NCBI GenBank assembly: GCA_965153355.1
Contig: OZ231128.1
Coordinates: forward strand, 52,452,001-52,516,000
Direction: 5' to 3'
Origin: Flaccisagitta enflata
Lineage: Eukaryota > Chaetognatha > Sagittoidea > Aphragmophora
Length of the DNA: 64,000 nucleotides
The notes below the pieces were generated by a model, which was not told where the DNA came from, made no database searches, and saw only the letters and a program-made list of their open reading frames with translations. The stretch's first letter is position 1. Every line of letters starts with the position of its first letter. This document shows, piece by piece, positions 25,561 through 37,800 of the stretch. The position numbers and the translations under genes were made by a program.

Positions 25561-25831
25561 AATGAATTAGAATGAAATACAATCATGTATTATGCTGTGA
25601 AAAAAAGCTCGGATATTGCATCGTAATCTAATGCTAAATTGCCGCTTTACAATTCACTCAGCAAAGAAAAAAGTGACACAAATATTTAGATTCAAATCTT
25701 AATTTGACTTCCCTTTAACCTCGATACAAATAATCTGAGCTGTTAGTCAAGAATATATCAAAATCCCAACGACACAAAAAAAAAAACAATCTTTTGGCAC
25801 CTATATGTCTCAATAAATACATGCCGGACCA

Positions 25832-26576
25832 CAGCGCAATCTATTATAGAAAACCATGACATTATTCCCCCGGGGAAAAACTCTGATATGCCCAGTAAGA
25901 AATAGTTTGAGTTTGGAAATCTCCCCTTACATCCCCTAGTTTGTTAAAAAAATGTTTTAGGGAATGTAAAGGGGGTGTCCCCATAGTTTGTTAAAAAAAT
26001 GTTTTAGGGAATATAAAAGGGGTATCCCCAGGGATATCCCTTGGGGATGTCCCCTATTGAGTTTAGTTATGCTCAATCATAAATTCTTCATGTAAAACTA
26101 AAAATTTAGTTTCGATGGGAAGTTCCTAGGGGGATTTCGCCCGGGATTCTCCAAGAGGATTCCTTATAGAAATTAACTGAATTCTAATTGTGCACAAAAA
26201 ATTTGTGAATAAAAAAAAACTTAACTCAACTGGGGATATCCCCAAGGGACATCCCCGGTTTAATCCCCAAATCATTTCTCTCACTAACTTAAGAAGGGGA
26301 TATAGCCGAGGATTTCCAGACTAATTTTTGGTCATGTGCACGCGACTCTACACCCTACTTTGTCCGTTGGTCAGTTGGTTGGTCAGTGGTCACACTTTAC
26401 TTTTTTTATGATTTTTATTCTTGGACCTTACCGCTCTTGCCCAAATGGTCTAGTGATCTCAAACATGGCCCCTGCCCACCCGCACGCGACTTGGGTAGCC
26501 GTTTATCCGACTTTGTTTTCTACCAGGGACATTGGGGTTTTTCCCCCGGGGAATAATATCACTACAGATTGCGCTG
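25832..26576. mobile_element. Inverted-repeat element with CAGCGCAATC ends
   Basis: Ends CAGCGCAATCTATTATAG and CACTACAGATTGCGCTG; subterminal CCCCCGGGGAAAAA and TTTTTCCCCCGGGG are also inverted. The middle has GGGGATATCCC-type inverted words and a nested CGCG copy. A target duplication is not clear. Confidence 0.6.
26336..26520 (+). mobile_element. CGCG-family element, subtype B
   Basis: Start GTGCACGCGACTCTACACCC, then TTTGTCCGTTGGTCAGTTGG, CACCCGCACGCGACTTGGGT and the end GTTTATCCGACTTTGTTTT. Nested in the 25832-26576 element. Confidence 0.72.
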
Positions 26577-26604
26577 TGCGGACAGCCCGGACTACAGAGC
26601 ATAT

Positions 26605-26790
26605 GGCAACAAGGCCGCAAACATGGTTACTCCAGTCGCATGCGGGTGGGCAGGGGCTATATTTGAGGTCACTTTATCATTTGGGTAGGAGCAGTGAAGC
26701 TACTGACCGCAAAAACCTGAATAAAGTTAAGTGAAACGGACCGACGGACCGACAAAGCGGAGAGCAGAGTCGCGTATCACGCCACTAAGA
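26605..26790 (-). mobile_element. CGCG-family element, subtype B
   Basis: AACAAGGCCGCAAACATGGT start, GTCGCATGCGGGTGGGCAGG, CATTTGGGTAGGAGCAGTGA, and AGTCGCGTATCACGCCACTA end. Reverse orientation to the copy at 26336. Confidence 0.72.
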
Positions 26791-26881
26791 GAAGATTCAA
26801 TCTTTCGTTCACGTTTTCTGTACAGTTACCGTAATATCATTCCGACTCGAGCACAAACAGATAACTCTGTATACAAATTAC

Positions 26882-27144
26882 CTGCAGACCCTCGGTGGTG
26901 CCGAGGTCTGACCGCCTGGAGAGGGACGGTTGACGACATCATCGACATCGGCGGCGATGTTCTGGCCTCGTTGGTGGAGTTGATGGTCATTTGCGCCGTC
27001 CTCGTCGTCGTCGTTGTCGGCATGGACAGAGTCGCCACAGCCGCCAAAGTCGTCGTCGTCGTTGGTGGTGGCCCCCGATGAGCCTTCGATGACGACGTCG
27101 TTGATACGTCCACCACCCCGGGAGCACTGCCTCTCAACGATTTC
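26882..27144 (-). CDS. KCMF1: KCMF1-like exon 12: Thr/Pro-rich extension
   Basis: Residues 1437-1524, phase 2 in (acceptor GACGCACGTACAG), phase 1 out (TGCAG|GTAATT). In the frame fixed by exon 11 it reads KSLRGSAPGVVDVSTTSSSK then AHRGPPPTTTTTLAAVATLS. Another frame is also open (Asp-rich), so the frame call depends on the splice chain. GC content drops sharply at both edges. Confidence 0.58.
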
Positions 27145-27164
27145 CTGTACGTGCGTCGAAAAGA

Positions 27165-27370
27165 AACAAGGCCGGATACAGGGCTACCCTAGTCGCGTGC
27201 GGGTGGGCAGGGGTAGTGGTGGTGAAGGTCACCGAGGCATTTGGGTAGGAGCAGTGAGCTCAAAACGCTCAAAAAACGCCGAAGAAATAAAATGGGGACC
27301 AACCGACCGACCGACAGACGGACGGATGGACGAAAAAAGAGGGGGGTAGAGTCGCTTAACACGCGACTAA
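27165..27370 (-). mobile_element. CGCG-family element, subtype B (intron 11)
   Basis: Starts AACAAGGCCGGATACAGGGC, contains AGTCGCGTGCGGGTGGGCAG, GCATTTGGGTAGGAGCAGTG and CCGACCGACCGACAGACGGA, and ends GCTTAACACGCGACTAAAAA. It lies 20 bp from the exon 12 acceptor. Confidence 0.75.
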
Positions 27371-27733
27371 AAAGTTACATGAAGATAGGCCAGGCAAAAA
27401 AGAATGTACAAAGGTGATAATAATAAAGAATATAGGGCCTACGGTAGTTTTTATAACACAAGGGTTCGCGTCTGGCTGGTAGTTGACCAGTGCAGTGGTG
27501 AAATAATTTTTAATCTGAAGTGGCACAGTTGAAATGTACATGAAGAAAGAAGAAGGGGTGGTCGGGGATGCGTTTGTTCCGTGTCACGGATTAAGAGAAT
27601 CAAATCACGTTTCAATCTCTTACATTTCTAATATCATTAGACTACCCACTTCGTTGCATTTCCGTTCCTATAATTTCCTTCTTGTCTTGTCTGGTCCGTT
27701 CATTTCATTTCTTTAATTTTTCTTACTAATTAC

Positions 27734-28594
27734 CTGGATTTCTTCTTGTTCTTGACACCGGTGCTGCCGACCAATCCGAAAGGGCGATTCGGCTGTTGTT
27801 GTTGTTGTTGACTCGTCCTGTTCTGTTTCTGTGCTTGTTGTTGTTGTTGTTCCTCGATAGAGCCGGGCACAACAACTGCAGTTCGCGCCATCATCGCCGG
27901 TTCCTTTGCCGACGGCGGTGGAGGGGTCCTTTCCGCTTGAGAAGAAGAGCCGTCAACTTGGACGAGGGCGTTGGTAGAGTCCTTTCCGCCAACTTGAGGC
28001 GTTGAAGAAGTCGTTTTCATCGACGACGAGGCTGCTGTAGATGATAAACACGACGTTGACGATGAAGACGGTGAAGACGACGTTGCCTTCTTCCCCTTCG
28101 TCGCGGAGGAGGAGACGCCTGCGCTGAAACGCGGTGATGACGAGACGTGGTTCAGCGGGTGGTTCAAGGACGCCGTGGAACTGCGCGGATGATGCCGACG
28201 AGGCGTTTGTTCATACGACGATGACGACATCGTCGACGTCGACATCATCGTCGATGCTCCGCCAATAGCGCCGAGGAGTTCGTCCGCGGAAGCGAGTTCA
28301 GCAGCGGCGCCGTTTTCATTATAAGTCCGCAGTGACTCAGTGACGGCGTCGGCGGGCGTTAAGGCGGAAGCGGATCGATGATGATGATGATGATAATGTT
28401 GATTGGAAGCAGCTAATCCGATGTCATCTGATGAGGAGAAGGCGTGAGAGGACTTTTGATGAGCTCGGCGATGTTGATGTATATGATGCTGATGCTGTTG
28501 TTGTTGTAGTTGTAGTTGTTGTTGTTGAAGGTCGCCTCCGATGGAATGTAACGAAGACGCGCCTTGAAGCACAGTCACAATCGACGTCACCGAG
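27734..28594 (-). CDS. KCMF1: KCMF1-like exon 11: Gln/His/Ser-rich extension
   Basis: Residues 1150-1436, phase 2 in (acceptor ATCTATTCCGTCAG), phase 2 out (TCCAG|GTAATT). It reads SVTSIVTVLQGASSLHSIGG, a QQQQLQLQQQQHQHHIHQHR tract, then Ser/Thr/Ala and poly-Gln blocks, and ends GVKNKKKSR. No domain is visible. It is one long GC-rich open frame bounded by good splice sites, and its phase fits both neighbours. It could be a separate gene with an unseen first exon, but no ATG with coding upstream was found. Confidence 0.65.
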
Positions 28595-28699
28595 CTGACG
28601 GAATAGATGTTAGTGTGGAATAGATGTTAGTGTGGAATAGATGTTAGTGTGGAATTAAGTAAGTGACAGTGTGGAATATAAAATGGATGGAATATAATG

Positions 28700-29402
28700 G
28701 ATGGAATATAATGGATGTAATATAAAATGCTATATGTCACTTTCTAACCCACCATACCCTACAGCCCAAACCACTTACAGTAGAGACATAAAATTTGGTA
28801 TGGAAAGTCAGTGGGGGAATACTTTTGGGGCCATTAGAGGGTTTTTTCAATTTCCGTCCCTGAGCAGAGATATGGGGGTGGGGTGGGGTAACCCTCAAGG
28901 GTTGAAAAATCAAAAAAAAAATTTTTTTCCAATTTTTTCCAATTTTTTAATTGTATTGGTTAAATCTAGTTCATACCATGGTAAATATACAAAAATTATT
29001 GAATTATTCTCAAAATTTGAGGAGTTATGCACTTTTGAACGTTAAAACGAAGCAATTCAGAAATATCAAAAATACTTGTAATATCAGTTAAAATCAGAAT
29101 TTTACAATAATTTTTAGTTTTTAATGTTTATTAGAGCCTGATACAACATATCCAATTGAAAAAATCCAAAATTTCAAAAAAAATTTTTTTGAGATTTTCC
29201 AACCCTCAGGGGCTACCCAATCCCACCCCCATATCTCCACTCAGGGGCGGAAAATGAAAAAATAAACCCTCTTATGGCCCCAAAAGTATTCCCCCGCTGA
29301 CTCTCCATACCAAATTTCATAACTCTACTGTAGGTGGTTTGGGCTGTAGGGTATGGTGGGTTAGAAAGTGACATATAGCATTTTATATTCCATCCGAACC
29401 TG
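28700..29402. mobile_element. TA-type foldback, 0.7 kb
   Basis: The right end ATATTCCATCCGAACCTG is followed by TA. Arms carry AAATGCTATATGTCACTTTC and the TACCCTACAGCCCAAACCAC box in inverted orientation (28731-28790 and 29330-29380). It is the short relative of the 4.7-kb element at 16281. The left tip is blurred by satellite sequence. Confidence 0.75.
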
Positions 29403-29905
29403 TATATGTCAGTGTGGAAGATATAATTTATACATGTCAGTGTGGAATATATGCCAGTGTAGAATATATATGTCAATGTGGAATATATATGTCAATATAG
29501 AATATATGTGCTAGTGTGAAATATACATATGTCAATGTGGAATATATGTGTCAGTGTGGAATATATATATCAATGTGGAATATATGTGTCAATGTGGAAT
29601 ATATGTGTCAATGTGGAATATATGTGTCAATGTGGAATATATGTGTCAATGTGGAATATATGTGTCAATGTGGAATATATGTGTCAATGTGGAATATATG
29701 TGTCAATGTGGAATATGTATGTCAATGTGGAATATATATGTCAATGTGGAATATATATGTCAGTGTGGAATATATATGTCAGTGTGGAATATATATATAG
29801 ATATATATGTGTCAGTGTGGAATACATACATATGTGTCAGTGTGGATTATATATATGTCAGTGTGGATCATATATATGTCAGTATGGAATATATATATAT
29901 ATATG

Positions 29906-30663
29906 CAGGGTGGGGAAAGCTAAAAACTTTTTAGCAACTTTTTAGCAACTTTTTAGCAGCTTTTTAGCAACTTTTTAGCAACTTTCTAGCACCGGGTTCC
30001 CCTTAAATTTTTGGGTGCTAAAAAGATTTTAGCAGGATTTTAGCACTTTTATTTCTGAAAAAAACTTTGTTTTTGCTAAAAAGTTGCTAAAATATATTTT
30101 GCCAATAGAAATTTTTGCTAAAAAGCTTTTAGCTAAAAAGTCAATTGCTATAAAATTGCTAAAAAATTGCTAAAAAGTTGCTAAAAAGTTGCTAAAAAGT
30201 TTGCTAAAAAGTTGCTAAAAAATTGCTAAAAAGTTTGCTAAAAAGTTTGCTAAAAAGTTTGCTAAAAAGTTTGCTAAAAAGTTTGCTAAAAAGTTTGCTA
30301 AAAAGTTTGCTAAAATGTTGCTAAAAAGTTGCTAAAAAGTTTGCTAAAAAATTTTTTTGCTAAGATGCTTCTAGCTAAAATCTTTTTAGCAACTTTTTAG
30401 CAATTCTCATTTTAGCAAGGTCCAAATCTGAAACATTTTAGCATTTTTGGGCTTTTAGCAGTTTTTATTTTAGCAATTCTTGACCAGTGTTGAAGATTTT
30501 AGCACTTTTAAAAAGTGCTAAAAACTTTCTAGCAGGAAAATTTTTGCTAAAAACTTTTTAGCAGGAAAATTTTTGCTAAAAACTTTTTAGCTAAAAAGTT
30601 GCTAAAAAGCTGCTAAAAAGTTGCTAAAAAGTTGCTAAAAAGTTTTTAGCTTTCCCTCCCCTG
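29906..30663. mobile_element. GCTAAAA comb foldback element (copy 2)
   Basis: It starts CAGGGTGGGGAAAGCTAAAA and ends TTTTAGCTTTCCCTCCCCTG. The inside is dominated by GCTAAAAAGTTGCTAAAAAG-like words on one strand (30050-30400) and TTTTTAGCAACTTTTTAGCA near the left end. It sits inside the TATGTCAGTGTGGAATA minisatellite. No clear target duplication. Confidence 0.8.
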
Positions 30664-32127
30664 TGGAATATATTTATGTCAGTGTGGAATACATATATGC
30701 AGGGTGGCAGAAAATTCTATAGGTCCGAGGCACGCTTTTTTTCCAATGCTATAAGTCCGACTTTTTAAGTTTCTCTCAAATGGTCAAATACCAGTTGTTT
30801 TTTTTATTCTTACTTGTGGAGAAGCAATACAATGACAACAAGGGGTTTAATAGCGATTAGCAGGTGACGTTTAGAAGATAAAACAATACTAAAACATGAA
30901 AATTCAATGACAAAAAAAAAGGAGAGCCCTGACATTTCCATGAAATTGAATTTAAAAGCAAAAATCAGATGATTTAGCCTCAGAAACAAGGGACGAGACA
31001 ACATTTCTTTCATTTTTTTTTCTTTTCTTCTTTTTCTTTTTTTTTTCTTTTTTTTTTCTTTTTTTTTTCTTTTTTTTTTTTATCGTTTTTTTATTCTTCC
31101 TTTCTCTTTTTTCTTTTTCCTCCTTTTCTTCCTTTCTTCCTCCCTCAAATCTATAAGTCCGACTCTTGATCTATAGTGGGGGGCTTGTTCGGCACACAAT
31201 TTTTTCTAGGCATCGCAGTGACTCAGAATTGCACCCACTTTTCACAAAAATCCTTCAGTTTCAAGGAAAATGACCTCAGATTAATTTCTAACGTTCCGCA
31301 CCAAGGTGGTTGTTGTTGGAATTCTGAAAAAAAACTGAAATGCGATTTTTTTGTACTAAACTTTAATACAGCAAAAGGAGGGATGCTCATCCGATTGTCA
31401 CTTATTTTTGGCCTCACTGCCCCTGCCCAAGTGCTTCGTTTACCCTAAACATGGGCTATATCGCTGATACTGCCCACAGTGCCCAGCTAGAGATATGTTG
31501 GTTTAACTCACTCTTCCCACTGATGCATGATGGTGTTTTCTCCAAAATCAGTGCATTTTTTGTGCATTCTTGCATTCTTTGCAATCTTTGTGCGGATGGA
31601 CAGGAGCAGTGATATTTGACAGAATGAGGCGCATGGGCAGGGTCAGTTACCATATTCGCTCTATTTATTCAATTGCAAAGACGCCATAGGAAAACTCTTT
31701 TTTGTATCTTTGAAACTTTTCAGCTCAAGCAAAGCTGACAAACCAGCTAATCAGCTCAAACTTATAGAGATGCACGGTGAATACCTGCTGTTAACGCATA
31801 GAAAGCATCCTTAAAATGCAACAATAATTCCTCAAATTTCATTCTTCTTTTCATTTCATTCATTTATTTCTCCTCCTTCTCTTTCTTCTTCTTCTTCTTC
31901 TTCTTTTCTTATTCTTCTCCATTCCTCCCCCCAGGCTCCAATCCCAGTCTTGAGACATCAAACCTAGTCTCAAGGCCACAATCTTAGCCTCAAGGTCCCA
32001 GTCCAAACCTCGAGGCTCCAATTCCGGCCTCGAAGCTCAAATTGTGGCTCCAATCCACCAATCCCAGCCTCAAAACTCCAATCCCAGCTTTTAGGCTCCA
32101 ATCTCATCCCAGAACGTTTTCCGTACA

Positions 32128-32227
<100 letters not shown>

Positions 32228-32688
32228 GAGACAGACAGATAAAGAGAGAGAGATGGAAAGAGACAGAGACAGATTTAGAGAAACAGAGACAGAGATGGAG
32301 ATGGAGATTGAGAGTACTAAACAGAGATTGCAGTACTAAACAAGATTTTTCTCATTTGTTCCTTATTTTTTACAGAATAGTTATATTGAATATAGAAAAA
32401 TATGATTACATTATTACGCATGTAGTGATGATGATTATGATGATGATCATGATGGTAATGATGATGACAAACAAGTGATGCAACCCGACCACAATATTGT
32501 TGTGGTTGGGTGGGCAGTGGCATCCAACCCCCATCCACACCAAAACTCAACCCCCCCCCACTCAGCCTCAGTCCATGGGTCTGTAATGATTGAGTCAGAA
32601 AGTATTATAGGTCGCCCAAGAGCAATATGTGGTCAGCAATACCCTTGGCCCTGCTTTGCATGATTGTAAATTGGTGTGAGATAAAACA

Positions 32689-33117
32689 GGGCAGCGGCCT
32701 TAAAGGGGACAAAGTCCTGTAGAACACAGGGGGACTTTCGTTTGTCCATCCATCCCTCTGTTTGTCAATCCATCCTTCCGTCCATCCCTCTGTCTAACTG
32801 TCTGTCTCCCCTAGGCCCACTCAGGCCTGAAATTGGCTCTATTAGGCATGAAATCTGCGCTATCAGACCTGTATTCTACCCTCTCAGGTCTGAAGGGGCA
32901 GATTTAAGGCCTGAGAAGACAGATTGCAAGCCCTTGGGCAGCTATCAGGCTTGAGAGGGTAGATTTCAGTCCTGATAGGGCAGATTTTAGGCCTGACAGG
33001 GCAGATCACGCATGAGAGGGCCTGGGGGGACAGACAGACGAGCAAATGAATGGACAGGTGGACGAAGGAAAGTCCCCCTGTGTTCTACAAGAATTTGTTC
33101 CATTCGGGGCCGCTGCC
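32689..33117. mobile_element. GGGCAGCGGCC foldback nested in the hAT-like element
   Basis: Ends GGGCAGCGGCCTTAAAGGGG and CATTCGGGGCCGCTGCC; inner arms AGTCCTGTAGAACACAGGGG and CCCCCTGTGTTCTACAAG. The middle has AGGCCTGA-containing 20-25-bp units. Confidence 0.75.
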
Positions 33118-34003
33118 AAAAAACGCGATGCCTCCTGTGTATTCTGGGGTTGAAGGGCATGTAGAGGGGTGCCCCCACCAACCCATCCACAACAATATTG
33201 TAACCCCGCGTTACTTGTTTTCCTCTTTCTTTCATTCTTTGTTATTGTCTTTTTTTCTTTCTTTTTCTTCCTTTCTTTTTCCCTCCCTTTCTCTTATTTC
33301 TTTTCCTTCCCAACAACGAGCTTCGATGGAAGTCCGAAAGTCCCTTCCCCTATGCCGCAGCTCAGATATACACAAAAGTATCTGGATGGACAAACGGACA
33401 GATGGACAACGCAGAGAGTTGCATTGCAGAAATAAAAAAAGAGAAAATAATGTAAAAAAAATAAGGTGGCAATCACGTAATCAGTGAAAACTACCTTAAA
33501 TCAAGTGCAAAAGATAAAAAACAAATTTGTTGGAAAAAACAGTTCTTCATTGTATCCATAACCTTGGTGCGGAACATTAGAAATTAGATTGAGGTCATTT
33601 TCCTTGAAACTGAGGGATTTTTGTGAAGAATAGGTGACATTTTGAGTCACTGCGATGCCTGAAAAAAATTGCGTGCCGAGCAAGCTCCCCAATCTATAGG
33701 TCCGAGGAACGACGTTCCCGGCGTTCCCCTATTTCTGCCACCCTGCATATATGTCAGTGTGGAATATATATATGTCAGTGTGGAATATAAATATGTCAGT
33801 GTGGAATATATATATGTCAGTGTGGAATACATATATGTCAGAGTGAAAGGAGAGTGAAAGGGGTCCTTTTAAGAGACCGAAACCCTCGCAAACATGAAGA
33901 CTTTGGAAATCGGGGAACGTAAGACCGAAAAGCGGGCTCGAGAATGCTCAGCATCTTCATATACCCCTGCTTACAGTTACATTCCAAAGACCACTGTGCT
34001 TTC

Positions 34004-34590
34004 AAAAAAAATCTGAGTGTAAAATCACTTAACTGTGGGTTTCTCTGCATTTTTGTGTAGTGTTGGGGTGTGATAACATGTAACTAGACAAAATAAAATC
34101 ATTCACCCAGCGCTTTTTAAGTAATCTTCAAAATAGAAAAAAATCAGACCCATTTTCAGTGAATATCCTACCGAGTTGTACTAACCTATTTTTTGACTCC
34201 ATATTGTTAATCTATGCAAAATTCCCTTTCATTTGATAGGTCGCACTATATATTTTTGCAAAAAATTACATTTTTAATTTTTTTGAGTTACCGTTACAAA
34301 AAGTAACGGTGGCTCAAAAACTCAAAACTTGATTTTAAAATCAAACCATATAGTGTGACCTATCAAATGAAAGGGAATTTTGCATAGATTAACAATATGG
34401 AGTCAAAAAATAGGTCAGTACAACTCAGTAGAATATTCAGTGAAAAAGAGTGATTTTTTTCGAATTTGAAGATTACTCAAAAAGCGCTTGGTGAATGATT
34501 TTATTTTGTCCAGTTACATGTTATCACACCCCAACGCTGCACAAAAATGCAGAGAAGCCCACAGTTATGTGATTTTTCACTCAGATTTTT
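34004..34590. mobile_element. Foldback with GCCACCGTTAC core
   Basis: Arms AATCTGAGTGTAAAATCACT and AGTTATGTGATTTTTCACTC are complementary and extend to a central hairpin GTTACCGTTACAAAAAGTAA. The subcentral word GTGACCTATCAAATGA also occurs beside a similar hairpin at 2107-2240. Confidence 0.8.
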
Positions 34591-35036
34591 AGTCGCGTGC
34601 AACCCGCTCCATCGGTCGGTCCGTCCGTCCATCTGTCGGTCCGTCCGTCCGTCGGTAACACTGCTTTTTTTCGTCTTTTTGGGTCGTCTGGAGTTATTTT
34701 GAGTCATTTTTTTGTTGTTTTTGGGAATTATTGGTTGCTTTAAGTCATTTTTGGTCATTTTTGGTCATTTTGGTCATTTTGGTCATTTTGGTCATTTTGG
34801 TCATTTTGGTCATTTTGATCATTTTTGGTCATTTTTGGTCATTTTTAGTCATTTTTGGTCATTTTTGGTCATTTTTTGGCCATTTTGGACCATATCGGAC
34901 CATTTCGGGCCATTTTTGATCATTTTTGATCATTTTTGGTCATTTTGGGTCATCTTTGGTCATCTTTGGTCATCTTTGGTCATTTTTGGTCATTTTCGGT
35001 CATTTTTGGTTAAAGTCTGCTGGTTTAAGTCAGCTG

Positions 35037-36064
35037 GTGGGTTATTTCAGGAGAAACCAACCAAATCATAAAACCCTCAAATCATAGATTTTGCTCATTT
35101 TTGGTGTACAGGTGTGCCCTGGGAAATTATTTAAAAGTTCGGAATCTTTTTGTTCTACGACCAATATCTTAGATTTTACGGGCGTTAGAAATTTTTGGAA
35201 TTTTGAGAATTTTGGGTATTTTGCAAAGGTTTAAATGATCATAACTCCAATTGTATATAAAGGAATGAGGTGATCTTGGTATCAATCTACAAGTTTTAGC
35301 CTAGAGAATGTTACAGAACAAAAATTTTATTGGAAATATGCTTATATGATATTTTTTTGCCTATGTGGGGCGATTTTGGGTAACCCTAGGTACCTAGTAC
35401 GATGAAATTTGGTGAAAAAATACTTGGAATACTCTGATGTTTTCTTATTCATATCCAAAAGAAAATAAAATGGCGCTTTTCTTCAAAAATACTATAAAAA
35501 AGGGTCAAAGTGAAGTCCTTTGAATCCTGGCTCCTGATTGGCTGTTTGGATCTGTCGCTGACCAATCAGGAGCCAGGATACAAAGGGCTTCACTTTGACC
35601 CATTATTTCAGCGTTCTTGAAAAAAAACGCCATTTCATTTTCTTTTGGATATGAATAAAAAAACATCAGAGAATCTTTTCCAAATATTTTTTCACCAAAT
35701 TTTATCATACTAGGTACCTAGGGGTACCCAAAATGACCCCGCATAGGCAAGACTGTCGTATGAGCATTTTTCTAATAAAATTTTCTGTAACATTCTCTAG
35801 GCTAAAACTTGTAGATTGATACCAAGATCACCTCATTCCTTTATATACAATTGGAGTTATGATCATTTAAACCTTTGCAAAATACCCAAAATTCTCAAAA
35901 TTCCAAAAATTTCATACGCCTGTAAAATCCAAGATATTGGTCGTAGAACAAAAAGATTCGGGATTTTTAAATAACTTCCCAGGGCACACCTGTACACCAA
36001 AAATGAGCAAAACCTATGATTTGAGGGTTTTATGATTTGGTTGGTTTCTCCTGAAATTACCCTG
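35037..36064. mobile_element. 1-kb palindromic element (CAGGGTAATTTCAGGAG ends)
   Basis: The right end read inward is CAGGGTAATTTCAGGAGAAA; the left end GGGTTATTTCAGGAGAAACC is complementary with few changes. The arms stay complementary for about 500 bp to a centre near 35550 (CTGGCTCCTGATTGG... CCAATCAGGAGCCAGG). The CAGGG start resembles hAT ends, but no target duplication could be read because the flanks are satellite. Confidence 0.75.
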
Positions 36065-36454
36065 GTTTAAATCTAATGGGTCAAGTCTGCTGGTTTAAAT
36101 CTGCTGGTTTAAATCTGCTGGTTAAAGTCTGCTGGTTAAAGTCTGCTGGTTAAAGTCTGCTGGTTAAAGTCTGCTGGTTAAAGTCTGCTGGTTAAAGTCT
36201 GCTGGTTAAAGTCTGCTGGTTTAAGTCTGCTGGTTTAAGTCTGCTGGTTTAAGTCTGCTGGTTTAAGTCTGCTGGTTTAAGTCTGCTGGTTTAAGTCTGC
36301 TGGTTTAAGTCTGCTGGTTTAAGTCTGCTGGTTTAATGGTTTAAGTCTGCTGGTTTAAGTCTGCTGGTTTAAGTCTGCTGGTTTAAATCTAATAGTTTAA
36401 GTCTGCTGGTCTAATGGTCTAAGTCTGCTGGTTTAAGTCTGCTGGTTAAAAAGA

Positions 36455-37800
36455 TATTAAAGATAAGTCTGGTTTAAGTCTGGTTTAAGTCTGGTTTAAG
36501 TCTGGTTTAAGTCTGGTTTAAGTCTGGTTTAAGTCTGGTTTAAGTCTGGTTTAAGTCTGGTTTAAGTCTGGTTTAAGTCTGGTTTAAGTCTGGTTTAAGT
36601 CTGGTTTAAGTCTGGTTTAAGTCTGGTTTAAGTCTGGTTTAAGTCTGGTTTAAGTCTGGTTTAAGTCTGGTTTAAGTCTGGTTTACGTCTGGTTTACGTC
36701 TGGTTTACGTCTGGTTTACGTCTGGTTTACGTCTGGTTTACGTCTGGTTTACGTCTGGTTTACGTCTGGTTTACGTCTGGTTTACGTCTGGTTTACGTCT
36801 GGTTTACGTCTGGTTTACGTCTGGTTTACGTCTGGTTTACGTCTGGTTTACGTCTGGTTTACGTCTGGTTTACGTCTGGTTTACGTCTGGTTTACGTCTG
36901 GTTTACGTCTGGTTTACGTCTGGTTTACATCTGGTTTACGTCTGGTTTACGTCTGTTTATGTCTGGTTTACGTCTGGTTTACGTCTGGTTTACGTCTGGT
37001 TTACGTCTGGTTTACGTCTGGTTTACGTCTGGTTTACGTCTGGTTTACGTCTGGTTTACGTCTGGTTTACGTCTGGTTTACGTCTGGTTTACGTCTGGTT
37101 AACGTCTGGTTAACGTCTGGTTTACGTCTGGTTTACGTCTGGTTTACGCCTGGTTTACGCCTGGTTTACGCCTGGTTTACGCCTGGTTTAAGCCTGGTTT
37201 AAGCCTGGTTTAAGCCTGGTTTAAGCCTGGTTTAAGCCTGGTTTAAGCCTGGTTTAAGCCTGGTTTAAGCCTGGTTTAAGCCTGGTTTAAGCCTGGTTTA
37301 AGTCTGGTTTAAGTCTGGTTTAAGTCTGGTTTAAGTCTGGTTTAAGTCTGGTTTAAGTCTGGTTTAAGTCTGGTTTAAGTCTGGTTTAAGTCTGGTTTAA
37401 GTCTGGTTTAAGTCCGGTTTACGTCTGGTTTACATCTGGTTTAAGACTGGTTCATGTCTGATTTATGTCTGGTTTCGGTCTGGGTTAGGTCTGGTTAAGG
37501 TCTGGTGTATGTCTGGTTTTTGTCTGGTTTATGTTTGATTTAGGTCCGATTTAGGTCTGGTTTTGGTCTGGTTTTGGTCTGGTTTTGGTCTGGTTTTGGT
37601 CTGGTTTTGGTCTGGTTTTGGTCTGGTTTTGGTTTGGTTTAATTCTGGTTTGAGTTTGGTTTGAGTCTGGTTTGAGTCTGGTTTGAGTCTGGTTTGAGTC
37701 TGGTTTGAGTCTGGTTTGAGTCTGGTTTGAGTCTGGTTTGAGTCTGGTTTGAGTCTGGTTTGAGTCTGGTTTGAGTCTGGTTTGAGTCTGGTTTGAGCCT
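36455..37800. repeat. 11-bp minisatellite (GTCTGGTTTAN)n, ~120 copies
   Basis: The array changes in blocks along its length: GTCTGGTTTAA, then GTCTGGTTTAC, then GCCTGGTTTAC/GCCTGGTTTAA, back to GTCTGGTTTAA, then GTCTGGTTTTG and finally GTCTGGTTTGA. The block structure indicates local expansion of single variants. Reverse frames read KPDSNQTQTRL repeats. Confidence 0.95.

Larger units (their letters stand above)
7525..26881. other. KCMF1-like intron 12 (19.4 kb), repeat-filled
   Basis: From left to right: a 3.3-kb inverted-repeat element (7858-11159), CT microsatellites, the CAATAC foldback (12296-13238), a TA foldback and its tandem duplication (13312-15138), CTT arrays, a 4.7-kb TA element (16281-20993), a 1-kb repeat (21417-22443), a palindrome (22788-23742), minisatellites and CGCG-family elements. 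No host exon was recognised. Stretches 11165-12035, 15140-15350, 17700-18600 and 24950-25800 show nothing that I can name. Confidence 0.5.

Noticed and set aside
27014-27349. Plus-strand frame opposite exon 12
   Set aside because: Shadow of the Thr/Asp codon repeats; no splice or family support.
28701-29476. Matching peptides CYMSLSNPPYPTAQTTYSR on opposite strands
   Set aside because: Arms of a foldback element, not genes.
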